Of a stretch of DNA of 64,000 nt, positions 10,401-19,055 are shown piece after piece. The notes beneath the pieces are model-generated. The model saw only the letters and a list, made by a program, of their open reading frames with translations, searched no databases and was not told where the DNA came from. Within the stretch, counting starts at the first letter, position 1, and every line of letters begins with the position of its first letter. Source of the stretch: Colwellia sp. Arc7-D (GTDB lineage Bacteria; Pseudomonadota; Gammaproteobacteria; Enterobacterales; Alteromonadaceae); assembly GCF_003061515.1 (NCBI RefSeq), contig NZ_CP028924.1:248001-312000 (forward strand), written 5' to 3'. Made by a program: the position numbers and the translations under genes.

Positions 10401-10455
10401 AATACTGACCGAGTTATTTACAAAAACAGAAACAGCTAAAATAATAAAAGAATAA
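7411..10455 (+). CDS. RND efflux permease (AcrB superfamily)
   Basis: Proton-driven inner-membrane pump of 1014 residues with the duplicated RND architecture: TM1 at the N terminus, a large periplasmic loop, six TM segments, a second loop, and five more TM segments. TM4 carries ALGLLVDNAIVVTES with the proton-relay Asp near residue 398. The neighbouring Asp of AcrB is Asn here, and TM10 has GIVVNNAIILID in place of the AcrB lysine. This pattern is common in a separate bacterial RND branch and does not by itself mean inactivity. It forms an operon with the adaptor before it, and prsK begins 3 bases after its stop, an unusual coupling of a pump to the EPS regulators. Substrate unknown. Confidence 0.92.
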   Translation: MQLPRIAIKNAQFTFTIVVLLVLVGIVSYFQMPRSEDPQFDIPITLLEIIYPGASPTDIETLVVDPLEEEFAEIEGIKKVESQIKNGGARIEVTFLYGSDPNEAYNEVKQAVSIVKPTLPEGVQDVLVLKATPTSVAIIQLALWSDTTDYKSMEFHAKQLEKRLEAIEAVKKADIWGYPTQVVAVDLNLAMLKHYGISIATINSVLQKRAVNITPGFVDANTRRFNVKTSGNFQQIEELNNTVVFSNNSAIIRLKDVAHVEFSNREANYLAYYDGKPVIFLTAEQRKNTNIFALTQAIDNEILAFKQTLPDSIKIDTLFKQSDGVENRVNGFFDNLWQGLVLVGIMSLIFLGIREAIVVIVAIPLSFLVAIGWLDFAGFGLQQMSIVGLIIALGLLVDNAIVVTESIHREKKNSASLADAAASGTSKVGWAITSGTVTTMLAFLPMLMLASDTGDFVRSMPVTVVLVLLASLLIALTLTPLLASKFFSHKPSKFKTLQHYANGFAEQYYVRGLSRLMNVKLIMLIIAFIALFAMASLFGQVGVSLFPKAEKSMLLIDVETPANSSLDYTNDVMHSMTDFIETQPYVEKIALNVGNSNPRIYYNEIPKRGVSSYGQVLLVLKAYEEAEVNALVASLRKEFSTWKQAKVTVKEFTQGPVTDQPITVRLISESLADLEKVAGDLQSKMASISGAINLDNPIGIANTELAIAIDYDKAALSGIDINQLDNAVQTALSGTFIGQFNDINGENYPILVRRPKSDLNGLSDITIVNQLGESIPLGQFVEIKLQKGRTDFFHYQKLRMARVSADAAQGYSVQEITSEVVNYLDNYELPAGMYYILGGEEESRQESFAGLSQIMLITAIGIFAILVLQFKSFLQPLIIFTSIPFAMTGAILGLYLTNLSFSMMAFIGLISLFGIVVNNAIILIDTTNRNLSTGLAKKEAILLASSTRFTPILLTTITTIGGLLPLTLFGGSLWQPLGVVIISGLCVSAIASFIIVPILTELFTKTETAKIIKE

Positions 10456-10458
10456 ATC

Positions 10459-12516
10459 ATGGATTTTTACGGCTTAATTGGATTCTCCCTCGCAGCAGGT
10501 GTTTATGCCTTATTTGCGCTTCTCATTATTGCAGCACGCAACCATAGCTTGGTTGCACGTGCAGTTTTGTTCTGTGCTTTAGTCACGTTAAGTAGCAACT
10601 TAATTGCTGCACTTCAAATTAAACTGGGTTACAGCCTGCAGTGGGCAATGCTAGTAGACGGGTTTAAAATTGCCTGTTGGTCATTATTAATTATTTTGTT
10701 TAATACCGAGCACCGCAGCCTTAAGGCACTAGTGAGTAATTATTATGTTCGACAATATGTTGGTGTTTGGCTAGTACTCATGTTTGGCTCTTGGCTAGCC
10801 AGTTATTGGTTAGGCTATGCCTATGAATATATATTTTTACTGTTTATCATCTTAAATTTGTGGATGTTAGTCTTACTTGAACAACTATTTCGCAATGCTG
10901 ATTTACAAGTACGTTGGGCTATTTGGCCATTAGTGGTTGCTCTGGCCAGTGTGGCTATTTTTGACTTTGTTATTTACGCACAAGCTACGATGGTTGATAG
11001 CATAGACTTTGATTTCTGGTTTAGCCGAGGCTATTTAGCCTTTCTTGTTACACCCTTGCTGTTAATCAGTATTCGTCGCATTAAAAATGGTGAAGTTCGT
11101 ATCTTTGTTTCACGTAATGTTGTTTTCTATAGTTCAATGTTGATGATAGCGGGTGCTTACTTACTGTTAATGTCTGTCGCCGGTTATATTATTAATTTTA
11201 TTGGTGGAGAGTGGGGCAACTTAGTTAGCATAGGCTTTTTAATGCTCAGTGGTATTGTGCTGGTTGCTTTACTGATCACTGAGTCTTTAAGGCGTCGGGT
11301 TAAAGTCTTTATAGCAAAAAACTTTTTCGCCAATAAATACGAATATCGAGACGAGTGGTTAAATCTGATTGAAAAAATTGAAACCACAAGTGGAGCAAGT
11401 CATTATCAAATGGCGACCCAAATTATGATGTCTAAGGTTGAAGCATCTCGTGGAGCAATCATTAAAAAATTCTCTAATCAGCACTATCAGCTTCAGTACA
11501 GTCAAGGACTGGAAATTAATGAGGAAGTTGAAGAGCACTTGTTATCAGTTGGTTTGTTTTGTCATCAGCAAGGTTGGATTGTTGATGTAAATGAATATGA
11601 AAAATCACCTTTGCTATACCCTGATTTAACCTTGAACGTAGCACTCTTTCGTTCTAATAATATTCAAATAATAGTGCCTATTTTTATCGGAAAAGCTTTT
11701 TATGGTTTGTTTGTACTAGCCGATGAAAAAGAGCTAAAACGCTTAAATTGGGAAGATAGAGATTTATTATTTGCGATATCGAAACAGCTAGGAAACTTTG
11801 TATCTTTATATGAAGCAACAGACAAATTAAGTGAGTCTAAGCAGTTTGATGCATTCAATCGTATGTCAGCATTTTTAGTTCATGATTTAAAAAATGTACA
11901 GGCGCAACTCGCGTTAGTTACTGCAAATGCCGAAAAACATAGAGAAAATCCAGAGTTTATTAATGATGTATTTGAAACGGTTGAGTCTGCAACACAAAGA
12001 TTAGTGAAAGTTTTATCACAATTGAGAAAAAAACAAGTCGAGCAGTCATCACATAGCCAAACTGATTTAGCCATAACGATTAAAAAAGTAGTTGAGCAAT
12101 GCAACTTAAGCTTACCCAAAGTTGAATTTGAGCAGGAAGGTGATTGCTCTACTTTTATTGATAACGAATCCTTTCAATCAGTTATGCATCATTTAATACA
12201 AAATGCAAAAGAAGCTACAGCAAGTGATGGCTTGATAAAAGTAACAGCTGTTGAAAAAAAGCGCATTGTCAGAATTATTATTGAAGATAATGGCAGTGGA
12301 ATGAGTGAAGAGTTTATTAAAAATCGATTGTTTAAACCCTTTGATACCACTAAAGGTAATGCCGGTATGGGGATAGGTGTATTTGAAGCTAAGCAGTTTA
12401 TTGAAAATATGGCCGGTATTATAAAAGTTACAAGTGAGCTAAAAAAAGGCACAATGTTTACTATTGATTTGCCAAGAAGAACTTCAGGCGCGATAAGCGG
12501 ACAAGATTTACTATAA
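10459..12516 (+). CDS. prsK: XrtA/PEP-CTERM system histidine kinase PrsK
   Basis: Membrane sensor kinase of 685 residues, matching the PrsK family of exosortase-A EPS loci. The first ~285 residues hold about eight TM segments. A GAF-like cytoplasmic region follows (about 310-450). The kinase core has the H-box FLVHDLKN with His near residue 475, an N-box with HHLIQNAKEA, and G-boxes EDNGSGM and GNAGMGIGV. The H-box sequence HDLKN, rather than HELRT, is typical of NtrB/PrsK-like kinases that pair with sigma-54 activators. It starts 3 bases after the RND permease and is followed 13 bases later by its presumed partner prsR. Confidence 0.93.
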   Translation: MDFYGLIGFSLAAGVYALFALLIIAARNHSLVARAVLFCALVTLSSNLIAALQIKLGYSLQWAMLVDGFKIACWSLLIILFNTEHRSLKALVSNYYVRQYVGVWLVLMFGSWLASYWLGYAYEYIFLLFIILNLWMLVLLEQLFRNADLQVRWAIWPLVVALASVAIFDFVIYAQATMVDSIDFDFWFSRGYLAFLVTPLLLISIRRIKNGEVRIFVSRNVVFYSSMLMIAGAYLLLMSVAGYIINFIGGEWGNLVSIGFLMLSGIVLVALLITESLRRRVKVFIAKNFFANKYEYRDEWLNLIEKIETTSGASHYQMATQIMMSKVEASRGAIIKKFSNQHYQLQYSQGLEINEEVEEHLLSVGLFCHQQGWIVDVNEYEKSPLLYPDLTLNVALFRSNNIQIIVPIFIGKAFYGLFVLADEKELKRLNWEDRDLLFAISKQLGNFVSLYEATDKLSESKQFDAFNRMSAFLVHDLKNVQAQLALVTANAEKHRENPEFINDVFETVESATQRLVKVLSQLRKKQVEQSSHSQTDLAITIKKVVEQCNLSLPKVEFEQEGDCSTFIDNESFQSVMHHLIQNAKEATASDGLIKVTAVEKKRIVRIIIEDNGSGMSEEFIKNRLFKPFDTTKGNAGMGIGVFEAKQFIENMAGIIKVTSELKKGTMFTIDLPRRTSGAISGQDLL

Positions 12517-12529
12517 GGGTCCAATAAGA

Positions 12530-13879
12530 ATGGAAAAGTTGTTAATAGTAGATGACGATAAAGGTATACAAAAACAATTAAAGTGGAGCTTATCTGATTA
12601 CAATGCAGTGCTCGCAGGCGATCGTGAAAGTGCGGTTGCTGCGGTGCGCCGTTATGAGCCCAAAGTCGTTACTTTAGATCTAGGGCTGCCACCTGACGAG
12701 GCAAATGCGTCAGAAGGACTCGCAGCCTTACAAGAAATTTTAACTATTGCCCCACATACCAAAGTGATTGTAATAACCGGCAATGATGACCGAACCAACG
12801 CACTGGCAGCAATTTCAGCTGGCGCTTACGACTTTTATCAAAAGCCAATAGAAACTGAAGTTATTAATGTCATTGTAGCTCGGGCGTTTAGTGTCGCGGC
12901 TATTGAAGAAGAAAACCGTAAAATGCGATCGGTTGGTGGCAGTGATATAGGTATTATTGGTAATAGTGAAAGCATCGAACGTTTAAGAATGATGGTTAAG
13001 CGCATTGCGCCAACATCAATCACTGCATTGCTGTTGGGCGAAAGTGGTACAGGTAAAGAAGTTACGGCAAATGCAGTGCACTTAGCTAGCGACCGTAAAA
13101 ATAAACCTTTTGTTGCCATAAATTGTGCTTCTATTCCAGAAGCGTTGTTAGAGAGCGAATTGTTTGGTTTTGAAAAAGGTGCATTTACTGGAGCACATAA
13201 AGCTACAAAAGGGAAAATTGAATGTGCAGAAGGCGGTACATTATTTCTCGACGAAATTGGCGATATGCCTTATAGCCTGCAAGCTAAACTGTTACGATTC
13301 TTACAAGAAAAATGTATTGAGCGTTTAGGCGGCAGACAAGAAATTTCAGTAGATGTTCGTGTAGTTTGTGCAACGAATCAAAACCTTGAACAAATGGTTG
13401 CTGATAAAACGTTTCGTGAAGACTTATTTTATAGAGTAAGTGAAATCACTTTAAATATTCCACCACTTCGCGATCGCGATGAAGACGTTATAATCCTCTC
13501 TCAATACTTTCTGCAGCATTATGCTGCAGAATATAAACGTAACGTTAAAAGCTTCTCTGAAGACGCTTTAAGTGCCATTAAAGAACACAAGTGGCCTGGT
13601 AATATACGAGAGTTACAAAATAAAGTGAAAAGCTCGGTAATTATGACCACAGGCACACAGGTAACCGCGATAGATTTAGGCTTTTTTGATAATCAAGGCA
13701 AAAGCTTTGAGCTATCACTTAACTTGCGTGTTGTTCGCGAACAAGCTGAGTCAATCGCCATTCAAAAAGCTTATGCAATTTCTGAAGGTAATATGTCTAA
13801 AGCTGCAGATTTATTAGGTGTAACCAGACCAACACTTTATTCGCTAATTGAAAAATATGAATTAAAGATTAACGATTAA
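12530..13879 (+). CDS. prsR: PEP-CTERM-type sigma-54 response regulator PrsR
   Basis: NtrC-type activator of 449 residues. The receiver domain (1-120) has the acidic pair D8/D9 and phospho-acceptor D50 in VTLDLGLPP. The AAA+ domain has Walker A GESGTGKE (about 170) and an intact GAFTGA loop (217-222), the sigma-54 contact. A Fis-type helix-turn-helix lies at the C terminus (NMSKAADLLGVTRPTLYSLI). The phosphorylated form is expected to open sigma-54 promoters of EPS and PEP-CTERM genes. A strong bidirectional terminator follows. I could not find a convincing -24/-12 element near the EPS operons by eye. Confidence 0.94.
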   Translation: MEKLLIVDDDKGIQKQLKWSLSDYNAVLAGDRESAVAAVRRYEPKVVTLDLGLPPDEANASEGLAALQEILTIAPHTKVIVITGNDDRTNALAAISAGAYDFYQKPIETEVINVIVARAFSVAAIEEENRKMRSVGGSDIGIIGNSESIERLRMMVKRIAPTSITALLLGESGTGKEVTANAVHLASDRKNKPFVAINCASIPEALLESELFGFEKGAFTGAHKATKGKIECAEGGTLFLDEIGDMPYSLQAKLLRFLQEKCIERLGGRQEISVDVRVVCATNQNLEQMVADKTFREDLFYRVSEITLNIPPLRDRDEDVIILSQYFLQHYAAEYKRNVKSFSEDALSAIKEHKWPGNIRELQNKVKSSVIMTTGTQVTAIDLGFFDNQGKSFELSLNLRVVREQAESIAIQKAYAISEGNMSKAADLLGVTRPTLYSLIEKYELKIND

Positions 13880-13895
13880 CGTACTCTATATGTAA

Positions 13896-13932
13896 CACAA
13901 AAAAACCGCCTTAAAGGCGGTTTTTATTTTAA
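13896..13932. terminator. Bidirectional terminator between prsR and the AAA ATPase gene
   Basis: ACCGCC-TTAA-GGCGGT forms a strong stem, flanked by AAAAAA upstream and TTTTTATTTT downstream. It lies between two convergent genes, so it can end both transcripts. Confidence 0.92.
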
Positions 13933-13942
13933 TATTAGATTA

Positions 13943-14974
13943 CTATTCTTCGGTACTGGTATCTGTATCAGTGTAAATACGGCTTTTATGTTTAAGCATT
14001 TTATCGACATAACGCGCCATTTTTATTTTTTGTTTGATATTTCCTTCTAATATTTCTTCTACTTCACGTAAAATTTCTTTGATACTCTCTACTTTCTCAG
14101 AGGAATTAACAACTACTTGGTTTGGTTCATTACTGGCCAATTCTGCCGCGTTTAATGAACCCGTTAGCTCTACTTCCATTTCTTTAGCTACTTCATTAAT
14201 CGCCGCTGAGTTTATACTTTTGAGCTCTTCTAAAAAGCCGAACAAAAGTAATCTATCAACAAAAATATTAATTTTTCGTGGTACACCTAAAGTCTTCTCA
14301 TGAATAAGTTCAAAGGCTGCATCAGAAAACAAATCTTCTTTATTGCAACCTGCTTGATGTAATCGATGGTTAATATATTTCTTAACTTCTTCTTTTGATA
14401 AAGGCTTTAAATGTGCAGAAGCAATAATACGTTGACGAAATTGCTCCATATTTGGTGCTTGAATAATGCCTTTAAGTTCTTCTTGACCGAGTAAAAAACT
14501 TTGAATCAAAGGTTTATTATCTAACTGGAAATTAGACAACATACGTAACTCTTCTACGGTTTCACTTGGCAGGTTTTGTGCTTCATCAACAATTAATAAT
14601 GCACGCTTTCCTTGTTGATGTAATTGAATAAGAAACTTCTCAATACCTTGCAGTAAATCAGCTTTGCTATTACCTTCAACAGTAATATTAAATTCGGAAA
14701 CTACTAACTCGAGCAATTCTTGAGGGTTAAGTTTAGTGGTAACAAGCTGTGCAGCAACAATACTTTTGTCCGCTAAGTTATTAAGTAAATTGCGGGCAAT
14801 AGTCGTTTTTCCGGTACCAATGGGTCCGGTTACCACAATAAAGCCTTCACCTTGATCTAAACCATATTGTAGGTAAGACAAGGCGCGTTGATGATGACTA
14901 GAAGCGAAAAAAAATCTTGGATCTGGGCTTAATTGAAACGGTCTTTCTTTAAAACCATAGTAATTTTCATACAT
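13943..14974 (-). CDS. XrtA-associated ExeA-like AAA ATPase
   Basis: 343-residue ATPase of the ExeA/GspA type found in exosortase-A EPS loci. The opening MYENYYGFKERPFQLSPDP is the family signature. Walker A is GPIGTGKT (50-57), Walker B is ALLIVDEAQNL (about residue 130), and sensor and lid segments follow. The C-terminal ~70 residues are acidic, glutamate-rich and probably coiled coil. No TM segment is seen, so it acts in the cytoplasm, probably energising or organising the EPS assembly machine; the exact role is not established. It is the last gene of a five-gene minus-strand operon (19691 to 13943), 4 bases after the barrel gene. Confidence 0.9.
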   Translation of the reverse strand: MYENYYGFKERPFQLSPDPRFFFASSHHQRALSYLQYGLDQGEGFIVVTGPIGTGKTTIARNLLNNLADKSIVAAQLVTTKLNPQELLELVVSEFNITVEGNSKADLLQGIEKFLIQLHQQGKRALLIVDEAQNLPSETVEELRMLSNFQLDNKPLIQSFLLGQEELKGIIQAPNMEQFRQRIIASAHLKPLSKEEVKKYINHRLHQAGCNKEDLFSDAAFELIHEKTLGVPRKINIFVDRLLLFGFLEELKSINSAAINEVAKEMEVELTGSLNAAELASNEPNQVVVNSSEKVESIKEILREVEEILEGNIKQKIKMARYVDKMLKHKSRIYTDTDTSTEE

Positions 14975-14978
14975 ACTG

Positions 14979-16601
14979 CTAAAAACCTTTGGTTATTTTG
15001 GCGCTAACGCGGCCTTCTTCGTAATTTAAAAGCGCGTTATCAGAGCCTCTGTTCAGGTGGCTCAATTTTAAACTAATCGATAGTTCGCTATTAATTGATC
15101 TATCGTAACTCAGTTGATAACGTCGATAATGATCTGTTCGCTCAAACTCAGTATCAATTTGTAAATTTGACCCTGTATAAGATAAGTCTAGACTAACACT
15201 AGAACGGCCACTTACATTGCGCTTAATGTTAAAACTTGCTCCACTTGATTCGTCTTCAATACGGCTTTCAAGGTTCTCTCTATTTTGCTGATTAGTATTA
15301 ATACTAATTGTTGTGCGAGGCAGGCTAAGTGTAGAGGTCCAGCTCAAAGTTTTATTGAGTGAATAAACATTATCTTCTGCTAGGGTAAAATTTTGTATCG
15401 GTACTATTTGCAAGCCTGGGTTATCTGGGGTGTTAGGGTTGTTAGGAAAAATGCTTGTATCATCCTTGATAATACAATCTTCAATTGCAGTTAGATTACC
15501 TGTAGGACAAAAATAGAAGCCAACAACGTTTGCAACAAAGTTATTACGGGTAAAAGTTTGAATATCTTCCACATAACTCAGGGTGTTTGTTAAGCGCCTA
15601 TTTCTATGGGTCAAGTCAAGTCCATAACTGGTACCATAAAAACGCTCAGAAATGTTTGCCGAAAACTTTGTACGAGGTGAGGGTTGCCATTGCATAGCGG
15701 CATTAACATAGGCTTTTTGTTCATCGCCGTCTACGTCTAAATTATTGCCAATTGGCTCATTATAGGATGCATCTAAGCGCAGTCTTGGCGAAATTAACCA
15801 GCGAACACCTAAGCCGTAAGAGTTTGACTCTAATGAACGATTTGAAGTGTTAATATCGCCACTATTTTCCTCGTTATAATAACGAAAATAGGGGTTAAGG
15901 CTATAATCAGTGATCAAGCCAAGTATGGCTTCACTTTGGCTTTGCTCGCCCTTGAGTTCATCATTAGTTAGCTCTTGATAATTATGCTGCATTTCCCAAA
16001 AAACATGTCGAGCACCTCTACCATTTGTACTGTTTAATTTAATTATTACACTATCTCGATTGCCAATATTATCTTCTGAGTTAGTTTGTGAAAAACCGAG
16101 TGAAGAGTTAATAGTATAAGCACTATTATTGATATTATATTCAAGACCACCGTTATAAGTTTCTACCTGAACGGTATCACCAGAAACAATATCAGCTAAG
16201 GCATTTCTACTTTGATTACGTGATTGATTCGAAACGTTTACCCCAGCGTAAGCAACAATACCGTTGGGCCAAAGTTCGAGTCTTAAATCACTCGCTAGAG
16301 TGTGATAGTCTTTATCAAGGTCATGGTTATGACTATATAAAGCATAAGTACTTTGAGATGAAAAATTAAATACTGCCTGTTGCGCTTTATAGGTGGAAGC
16401 TAAACTTAAACCAGCTTGGGTTACCAAGCTAGATTGTTCATTGATAGTAGTTAAACCAACGTTATCAGAATAGGTTTCATCAATTGTAATGTTGGGATCA
16501 AATTGCCAGTCACCTGCAAAAGCAAAATTAGAGCAAACTAATGCAACACAAACGACACTGAGTCTAGTTTTGTGTGCCATACCCATAGCCGTAGTAGCCA
16601 T
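14979..16601 (-). CDS. PEP-CTERM-associated outer-membrane beta-barrel protein
   Basis: A 540-residue outer-membrane protein of the TIGR03016-like group, present next to the chain-length and export genes of XrtA EPS loci. It has an N-terminal signal peptide ending near CSNFAFAG, then WQFDPNITIDETYSDNVGL, the family opening. Many alternating amphipathic strands follow, and the terminal residue is Phe (KITKGF), the usual BAM recognition end. It presumably forms the outer-membrane pore or a secretion accessory. The long frame overlaps the kinase gene by 38 bases. Met-6 or Met-8 (MGMAHKTRL) may be the true start, which would still leave the signal peptide whole. Confidence 0.88.
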   Translation of the reverse strand: MATTAMGMAHKTRLSVVCVALVCSNFAFAGDWQFDPNITIDETYSDNVGLTTINEQSSLVTQAGLSLASTYKAQQAVFNFSSQSTYALYSHNHDLDKDYHTLASDLRLELWPNGIVAYAGVNVSNQSRNQSRNALADIVSGDTVQVETYNGGLEYNINNSAYTINSSLGFSQTNSEDNIGNRDSVIIKLNSTNGRGARHVFWEMQHNYQELTNDELKGEQSQSEAILGLITDYSLNPYFRYYNEENSGDINTSNRSLESNSYGLGVRWLISPRLRLDASYNEPIGNNLDVDGDEQKAYVNAAMQWQPSPRTKFSANISERFYGTSYGLDLTHRNRRLTNTLSYVEDIQTFTRNNFVANVVGFYFCPTGNLTAIEDCIIKDDTSIFPNNPNTPDNPGLQIVPIQNFTLAEDNVYSLNKTLSWTSTLSLPRTTISINTNQQNRENLESRIEDESSGASFNIKRNVSGRSSVSLDLSYTGSNLQIDTEFERTDHYRRYQLSYDRSINSELSISLKLSHLNRGSDNALLNYEEGRVSAKITKGF

Positions 16602-17421
16602 ACAAATCCTTATGAGATCTTATTGCTTTATTAAGTACTAGCCCCAAAGCTAAATTTTCATTGAGGTGTTCTGTTGCTGCTTTTATATCAGCAATTGAAG
16701 TTTTTGACTCTTCAACAACTATCAGGGCTTGTCCCATTAAGTTTGCCAATACTAGTGTTTCTGTGGTGCCTATCAAGGGCGGGCAGTCAAAAATAACGAT
16801 ACGATCAGGGTAACGGTTAGCTAATTCAGTAGCAAATTTTGCCATTTTTTCGCTGGCTAACAATTCATTAGATAAATGGTGTGGTTTCCCTGCAGGTATT
16901 AACTTTAGTTTATCTATATCTGTGTCGTAAATTATATCGCTTACTTGTTCTGATTCACCCAATAAATAGTCAATAATACCTAGATTATCTTGAACACCTA
17001 ATTCACGAACAACACTGGGGCGCAAAACATCAGCATCAATAAGTAGTACGGTTTTATCTTGTTCTAAGGCAATGCTTAAGGCTAAGTTTATAGCAACAAA
17101 AGTTTTACCTTCATTGGGTTTTGCACTACTAACCATAATTAAATTACTATGGTGCAAAGTTTTTGATGCTTTACCAAACGCATTGTTGAGCAATTTACGC
17201 TTAATTTGTCTAAACTCGTCTTTTATACTTTTTCGGGTGCCGTTATCAATTAAGTAACCACGCTCTGCTAGGCTTGTTTTATCAAGTGCCAATATAGTCT
17301 TTGACGCTACATCTACAGCCTGGTTTTTAACTTGCTCTTGCGGAGATGCTTGGTCAGAAGTAACAGATTCATCCGTGTTTTTCTGCTGCTGTTTGGCTAA
17401 CGCTTTTTCAATAATGCTCAT
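16564..17421 (-). CDS. XrtA-associated tyrosine autokinase (BY-kinase)
   Basis: Cytoplasmic bacterial tyrosine kinase of 285 residues that phosphorylates its own C-terminal tyrosines and cycles EPS chain-length control. Walker A is SSAKPNEGKT (98-107), Walker A' LLIDADVLRPS (about 127-136) and Walker B IVIFDCPP (208-215). The C-terminal tail DLYGYYGYGYGTQN has five tyrosines (274, 276, 277, 279, 281). As in other XrtA loci, the kinase is a separate protein and the Wzz partner is the next gene upstream, 3 bases away. The N-terminal 50 residues are low-complexity and probably bind the partner. Confidence 0.94.
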   Translation of the reverse strand: MSIIEKALAKQQQKNTDESVTSDQASPQEQVKNQAVDVASKTILALDKTSLAERGYLIDNGTRKSIKDEFRQIKRKLLNNAFGKASKTLHHSNLIMVSSAKPNEGKTFVAINLALSIALEQDKTVLLIDADVLRPSVVRELGVQDNLGIIDYLLGESEQVSDIIYDTDIDKLKLIPAGKPHHLSNELLASEKMAKFATELANRYPDRIVIFDCPPLIGTTETLVLANLMGQALIVVEESKTSIADIKAATEHLNENLALGLVLNKAIRSHKDLYGYYGYGYGTQN

Positions 17422-17424
17422 AAG

Positions 17425-19017
17425 TTATAAAACCCCTCTAATCGGCGCTAATATAACATCGGGCGCTATGGCATAAAGCATAAAAAATGCCAATAATATT
17501 AATAACAGACTATTAGAAATAATAAAAAATATTGTTTTCCTTTTATGCCAACGCTTCAGGCCAAGATTTTCTGTCGCAGATACGATACCAAATACTGGTA
17601 TACCAGTAACTTTTGATACTTGGCTACTAGAAGTTACCACGGGATTAATTTGGCTAAATAATAGTGAAAGGGCAACACCAACACCAAAAGCAAAGACAGT
17701 AGAACCTACTAAAAACAATAGACGTTTCGGACCAACAGGCTCTGTTGAAGCTCTCGGAGGATCAATAACCCTAAACTGTATTGGGTTCGTAGTTTCATCT
17801 GCTTGTTGTGCTAATTGCGCTGTTTCCTGACGATTGAGTAATTCCTCATATTTACTTTTAGTAATTTCATAACCGCGATTAAGCGAGGTTAACTCAGCTT
17901 CTATTTCCGGCAGTATATGAATTTTACTTTCTAGTTCATTAACTTGCTTACGATAATTATTCACTCGAACCGTGGTTGAGGCGACTAAATTTTCTAATTG
18001 ATTTACTTGTATTTGTAATTGTTGAATAACAGGATTTTGACTGGTTGAGAGCTTATTGTTATCACTACCACTAGTCGCATTTAAATATTCACTAATCTCT
18101 TGAGAACGTTGGTTATTCAGGTGATCAAGTCTACGTTTAACTTCTTTTACGTCGGGATGCATTTCAGTGTAACGCAATTGTAACGAATCTAAAGTGGCTT
18201 CTAATTCAGCAATACGCTCGTCATAAGTGGTTTGAATACTATTTGAGTTCATAATATTATTTTGGGCATTATCGCTACTTGACGGCGAAGAACTCAATTG
18301 TGCTTTTGCGGACTTTAATTGAGTTTCTTGCTCAAGTAAATTTAACTCGGTAATTTTGAGCTGTTCCTTAACAATATTTAACTTTTGATAATAACCACCA
18401 TATTGACCAGGTAAAACACCGCTATATTTTTGTTTAAATTCAGTTAATCTAGACTCAGAAGCTAATAACCGATTTTCGTAGTCTTTAATTTGAGTACTTA
18501 TAAATTTCTGGGCTGAATTAGAATCGCTACGATTTTCACCTAAAGTATTTTCTATAAATACAGTTAAAGCTGAATTAACTACATTTTTCGCCATTTCAGG
18601 ATTTTTATCTTCGTAGGTAATAGTATATATATTGTCGCTTCGACCACCTGTTTTTCTAATCTTTATTTTAGACTTTAATCCATCAATTAATGACTCATAA
18701 GCTTCTGGGGTGCTAGCCTGCACGTCGAGATCAGTCATACGGGTAATGCGCTCTAAATTTGGGCGACTTAACAGTGTCTTAATCATTAGTCGAATTTGCA
18801 CTTCAGGATTAGTCTTAACGGTTAATCCTTTTAGCAGTGGGCCAAGCACAGATTGAGTGTCAACGTAGATTCTAGCATCAGACTCATAAACATTATCGAG
18901 TTGAGAAATATAAACCCATGCCACAGGACATATTAACCAAGTGGATATAATAATAAAACGACGTTTAAGCCATATTCCTTTAAGATAATCTACAATTAGT
19001 TCTATAATTTCTTGCAT
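17425..19017 (-). CDS. XrtA-type polysaccharide chain-length protein (Wzz/PCP)
   Basis: A polysaccharide co-polymerase of 530 residues, matching the PEP-CTERM chain-length family (TIGR03007-like). A first TM (about 18-37) follows MQEIIELIVDYLKGIWLKRR. The periplasmic part contains the Wzz fold and a long coiled coil (about 165-400), and the proline-rich RVIDPPRASTEPVGPKR precedes TM2 (about 430-453). A further hydrophobic helix lies near the C terminus (about 497-522). It sets EPS chain length with the BY-kinase encoded just downstream. A second, unusual Wzz protein is encoded at 30985-32955. Confidence 0.93.
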   Translation of the reverse strand: MQEIIELIVDYLKGIWLKRRFIIISTWLICPVAWVYISQLDNVYESDARIYVDTQSVLGPLLKGLTVKTNPEVQIRLMIKTLLSRPNLERITRMTDLDVQASTPEAYESLIDGLKSKIKIRKTGGRSDNIYTITYEDKNPEMAKNVVNSALTVFIENTLGENRSDSNSAQKFISTQIKDYENRLLASESRLTEFKQKYSGVLPGQYGGYYQKLNIVKEQLKITELNLLEQETQLKSAKAQLSSSPSSSDNAQNNIMNSNSIQTTYDERIAELEATLDSLQLRYTEMHPDVKEVKRRLDHLNNQRSQEISEYLNATSGSDNNKLSTSQNPVIQQLQIQVNQLENLVASTTVRVNNYRKQVNELESKIHILPEIEAELTSLNRGYEITKSKYEELLNRQETAQLAQQADETTNPIQFRVIDPPRASTEPVGPKRLLFLVGSTVFAFGVGVALSLLFSQINPVVTSSSQVSKVTGIPVFGIVSATENLGLKRWHKRKTIFFIISNSLLLILLAFFMLYAIAPDVILAPIRGVL

Positions 19018-19055
19018 TCCTGACCTCTAAAACAGGTAAAAAAAAGGTATTGCGT

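Noticed and set aside
9912..10460. Long antisense frame under the RND permease
   Set aside because: A shadow of the permease frame with no ribosome-binding site and no recognisable protein features; the same applies to other antisense frames in strongly coding regions.
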